Below, piece after piece: positions 62,577 to 64,000 of a DNA stretch of 64,000 bases. The stretch spans positions 124,001 to 188,000 of the forward strand of contig JBGTCV010000143.1 in assembly GCA_041748655.1 (NCBI GenBank), read 5' to 3'. The stretch comes from Leptofilum sp041748655 (GTDB lineage Bacteria > Chloroflexota > Anaerolineae > Promineifilales > Promineifilaceae). Position 1 is the first letter of the stretch. The number at the start of each line of letters is the position of its first letter. A model generated the notes under the pieces. The model saw only the letters and a list, made by a program, of their open reading frames with translations. It searched no databases and was not told where the DNA came from. The position numbers and the translations under genes were made by a program.

Positions 62577-63401
62577 TTACGCTGGCTTAAATCCCGTCGT
62601 AATCACATAGGTTTGCAAACACATAAACCGGTCATGTTGAATGGCCGCTTGCAAGTAAGCTGACCACATTTCTGCTTCGCCCTGCGTAACCATTCCCTGC
62701 TTGTGCGCCAGCCATATTTCCTCTAGATAGGGCGATGATACCTTCTTTTCTTCATAATTTGTGTAGGCGCGTGTCAAAGGTTCAATGCCCACATCCACCA
62801 GGCCAAACGCCTTGAACAGGTTGTACAGTTGATGGGCGATACTGCCCTGGGCCATAGCGGCGCTACGAAAACGCGTAAATCGATGGTTGATATCCGCGTA
62901 GGGCGTGTCAATAATCAGCGAGTCGTGATCCGGGTCGGCAATGATGATTTTCCCGCCGGGTTTCGTGACACGAATCAATTCAGCCAAAGCGGTTTGGGGA
63001 TCGGCCAGGTGTTGAAAGGTTTTGTCCGCACGGCAGCGGTCAAAAAAATTATCCTCGAAGTCCAATTGATAAATATTCCCCTGCTGAAACGTAACTGGTA
63101 AATTCAGGTTTGCGCTGTTTGCTTTGGCTGCGGCAACCATCTCATGGCTGAAATCCATACCGAAAACACGACCTGAAGGACCCACCAATGTTGCCATTTG
63201 GACAACATCTTTACCTGTCCCGCACCCGGCATCAAGCACAATATGACCCAAACGTATGTCGGCTAGCTCCAAAGTTCGCGCTTTATTCAAGCGAAGATAG
63301 CTGTTTTTGGCATGTTGTTCTTCCAGACAATGCACAAAGAATTGTGGGTTGCGAGAGCGGTCTACATTAGAGAAACTACCGGTTGGTGCCTTATCATTCA
63401 T
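62577..63401 (-). CDS. Class I SAM methyltransferase (UbiE/Methyltransf_11-like)
   Basis: A 274-residue methyltransferase: motif I VLDAGCGTGKDVVQMA, acidic motif VFGMDFSHEMV, motif II FDRCRADKTFQHLADP and the post-II PGGKIIIADPDHDS. These fit small-molecule methyltransferases of the UbiE/menaquinone type. The frame runs to 63503 through repeat copy E, but ATG 63401 with GAGGAG upstream is the true start. The gene is sandwiched between repeat clusters. Substrate not predictable. Confidence 0.9.
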   Translation of the reverse strand: MNDKAPTGSFSNVDRSRNPQFFVHCLEEQHAKNSYLRLNKARTLELADIRLGHIVLDAGCGTGKDVVQMATLVGPSGRVFGMDFSHEMVAAAKANSANLNLPVTFQQGNIYQLDFEDNFFDRCRADKTFQHLADPQTALAELIRVTKPGGKIIIADPDHDSLIIDTPYADINHRFTRFRSAAMAQGSIAHQLYNLFKAFGLVDVGIEPLTRAYTNYEEKKVSSPYLEEIWLAHKQGMVTQGEAEMWSAYLQAAIQHDRFMCLQTYVITTGFKPA

Positions 63402-63423
63402 TTTAACTCCTCGACTATTGCCT

Positions 63424-63445
63424 CGCAGAGCGTGGAACGAGTTGT
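63424..63445. repeat. Four-hairpin repeat, copy E, 3' end only
   Basis: Only CGCAGAGCGTGGAACGAG and the following TTGT remain. It lies 49 bp before the start of full copy F. Confidence 0.8.
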
Positions 63446-63493
63446 TAACTATATGTGGGAGGTGGGGAAACGGCCGTTCCTTCCCCCACACTT

Positions 63494-63596
63494 CTCGTTC
63501 CAACGGTCTCCGTTGGAATGCCGCCTGGGACGCTCTGCGTCCCGTCGGCGCGGAGCGCCGTGGTCTTCATTCCACGCAGAGCGTGGAACGAGTTGT
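63494..63596. repeat. Four-hairpin palindromic repeat, copy F (103 bp)
   Basis: Full copy in the same orientation as C and D. It ends 4 bp before the stop codon of the carboxylase gene, which reads in from the right, so it may serve as that gene's terminator. Confidence 0.9.
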
Positions 63597-63599
63597 TGC

Positions 63600-64000
63600 T
63601 TACATGCGGAAGGTTCCGAAACGGCCGTTTCCCAACCCAGCATTCAACGTAGCCGAAAACGCCAAACCCAAGGCCATGCGCGTCTGCGCCGGGTCCAGGA
63701 TGCCGTCGTCCCACAGGCGGGCGGTGGCAAAGTAGGGGTCGCTTTCGTGGGCGTACTGTTCCAGGATGGGCTGCTTGAAGCTGGCTTCCGTCGCGGCAAT
63801 CTGCTCCGGCGTGGGATTCTCGAACTGGCGCAGGGCGCGGGGTTTGCCCACGTCCCACAGTACGCCCGCTGCCGCCTCGCCGCTCATGACGCTGATGCGG
63901 CTGTTGGGCCAGGTAAATAAAAAGCGCGGGTCGTAGGCGCGGCCCATCATGCCATAGTTGCCCGCCCCGTGGCTGACGCCGTGGAACAGGGTGATGCAGG
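63600..64000 (-). CDS. Acyl-CoA carboxylase carboxyltransferase (beta) subunit, C-terminal end, partial
   Basis: The 133 codons in the window run from FHGVSHGAGNYGMMGRAYDPRF, through FTWPNSRISVMSGEAAAGVLW and ESDPYFATARLWDDGILDPAQTR, to the C-terminus FGTFRM. These are typical of the methylcrotonyl-/propionyl-CoA carboxylase beta subunit (carboxyltransferase half). The 5' end is outside. Biotin-dependent carboxylation of branched or short acyl-CoA is the likely role. Confidence 0.93.
   Translation of the reverse strand, partial: CITLFHGVSHGAGNYGMMGRAYDPRFLFTWPNSRISVMSGEAAAGVLWDVGKPRALRQFENPTPEQIAATEASFKQPILEQYAHESDPYFATARLWDDGILDPAQTRMALGLAFSATLNAGLGNGRFGTFRM

Larger units (their letters stand above)
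2828..63628. repeat. Highly iterated palindrome ACGGCCGT (about 90 copies)
   Basis: I counted about 90 copies by eye between 2828 and 63628. Examples with AACGGCCGTT begin near 3380, 4030, 5393, 9311, 11421, 19690, 21791, 24771, 27420, 30922, 31705, 32346, 33986, 35540, 37871, 54517, 55531, 62540 and 63470. The usual right flank is T-N-C-C. Copies lie in genes and gaps, in all frames, coding for N-G-R, T-A-V or R-P. About 1.6 copies are expected from base composition. Density is about one per 0.6 kb in most of the window, none in 1-2827 and few in 41.6-53.2 kb. Confidence 0.9.

Noticed and set aside
62270..63920. Several overlapping open frames containing VPTVSVGMPPGTL or AWNEL
   Set aside because: Translations of the four-hairpin repeat family; the same peptide words recur in every copy and frame, so they are not genes.
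1..64000. tRNA, rRNA or complete insertion sequences
   Set aside because: Reading the intergenic spaces I saw no cloverleaf with a T-loop GTTCRANNC in the right context, no rRNA segments and no transposase with terminal inverted repeats. A covariance-model search could still find a small RNA.

Overview
The window most likely comes from a Chloroflexota bacterium (Anaerolineae-like), probably a metagenome-derived genome with roughly 55-60% G+C. This placement is inference. It rests on giant DUF11/SdrD-B surface proteins, PA14-SH3b secreted proteins, kinase fusions, CUT1 sugar transporters with a pullulanase-type add-on, dense families of dispersed palindromic repeats, and secreted proteins ending in a YLPL-type tail. 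No rRNA, tRNA, CRISPR array or complete insertion sequence was seen.

Layout. 0-2.6 kb: the N-terminal 546 codons of uvrB, then a NYN/PIN-domain protein. 2.8-15.5 kb: a surface-glycan or lipid block with two B12-binding radical SAM proteins, four class I methyltransferases (two with an N-terminal zinc ribbon), an alkaline-phosphatase-superfamily enzyme, a GT39-like membrane glycosyltransferase, a GT4 glycosyltransferase and an O-antigen-ligase-like protein; many neighbours overlap by 4 bp. 16-34 kb: the secreted-protein region, with a PA14x3-SH3x2 protein, a 4364-residue DUF11/SdrD-B protein and a C25 (gingipain-type) peptidase. 34-40.6 kb: an MFS transporter, a Ser/Thr kinase fused to a FecR-like and a degenerate M14 carboxypeptidase-like ectodomain, and a CocE-type hydrolase. 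40.9-50.2 kb: an accessory segment holding DinB, DUF1801, a resolvase remnant, a MalT-like LuxR regulator, decayed gene fragments, a SemiSWEET-like protein and two [FMO + NTF2-like] pairs; it ends in a truncated copy of the DUF1801 gene. 50.2-59.8 kb: a galactan-utilisation locus with a GH2 enzyme and LacI regulator on one strand and binding protein, two permeases and a GH53 galactanase on the other, around overlapping divergent promoters and a LacI-type operator. 59.8-64 kb: a YcaQ-type DNA glycosylase, an unknown protein, an AlkZ-related protein, a methyltransferase and the C-terminal end of an acyl-CoA carboxylase beta subunit.

The strongest genome-scale signal is the palindrome ACGGCCGT, usually AACGGCCGTT. 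I counted about 90 copies by eye (about 1.6 expected from base composition), in genes and between them. It resembles HIP1 of cyanobacteria in behaviour but not in sequence. Copies thin out sharply in the 41.6-53.2 kb stretch, where Shine-Dalgarno sequences are also much stronger; this fits a more recent origin for the 41.6-50.2 kb island. A second family, about 103 bp long and built from four triloop hairpins, clusters at 40.7-40.9 and 62.3-63.6 kb.
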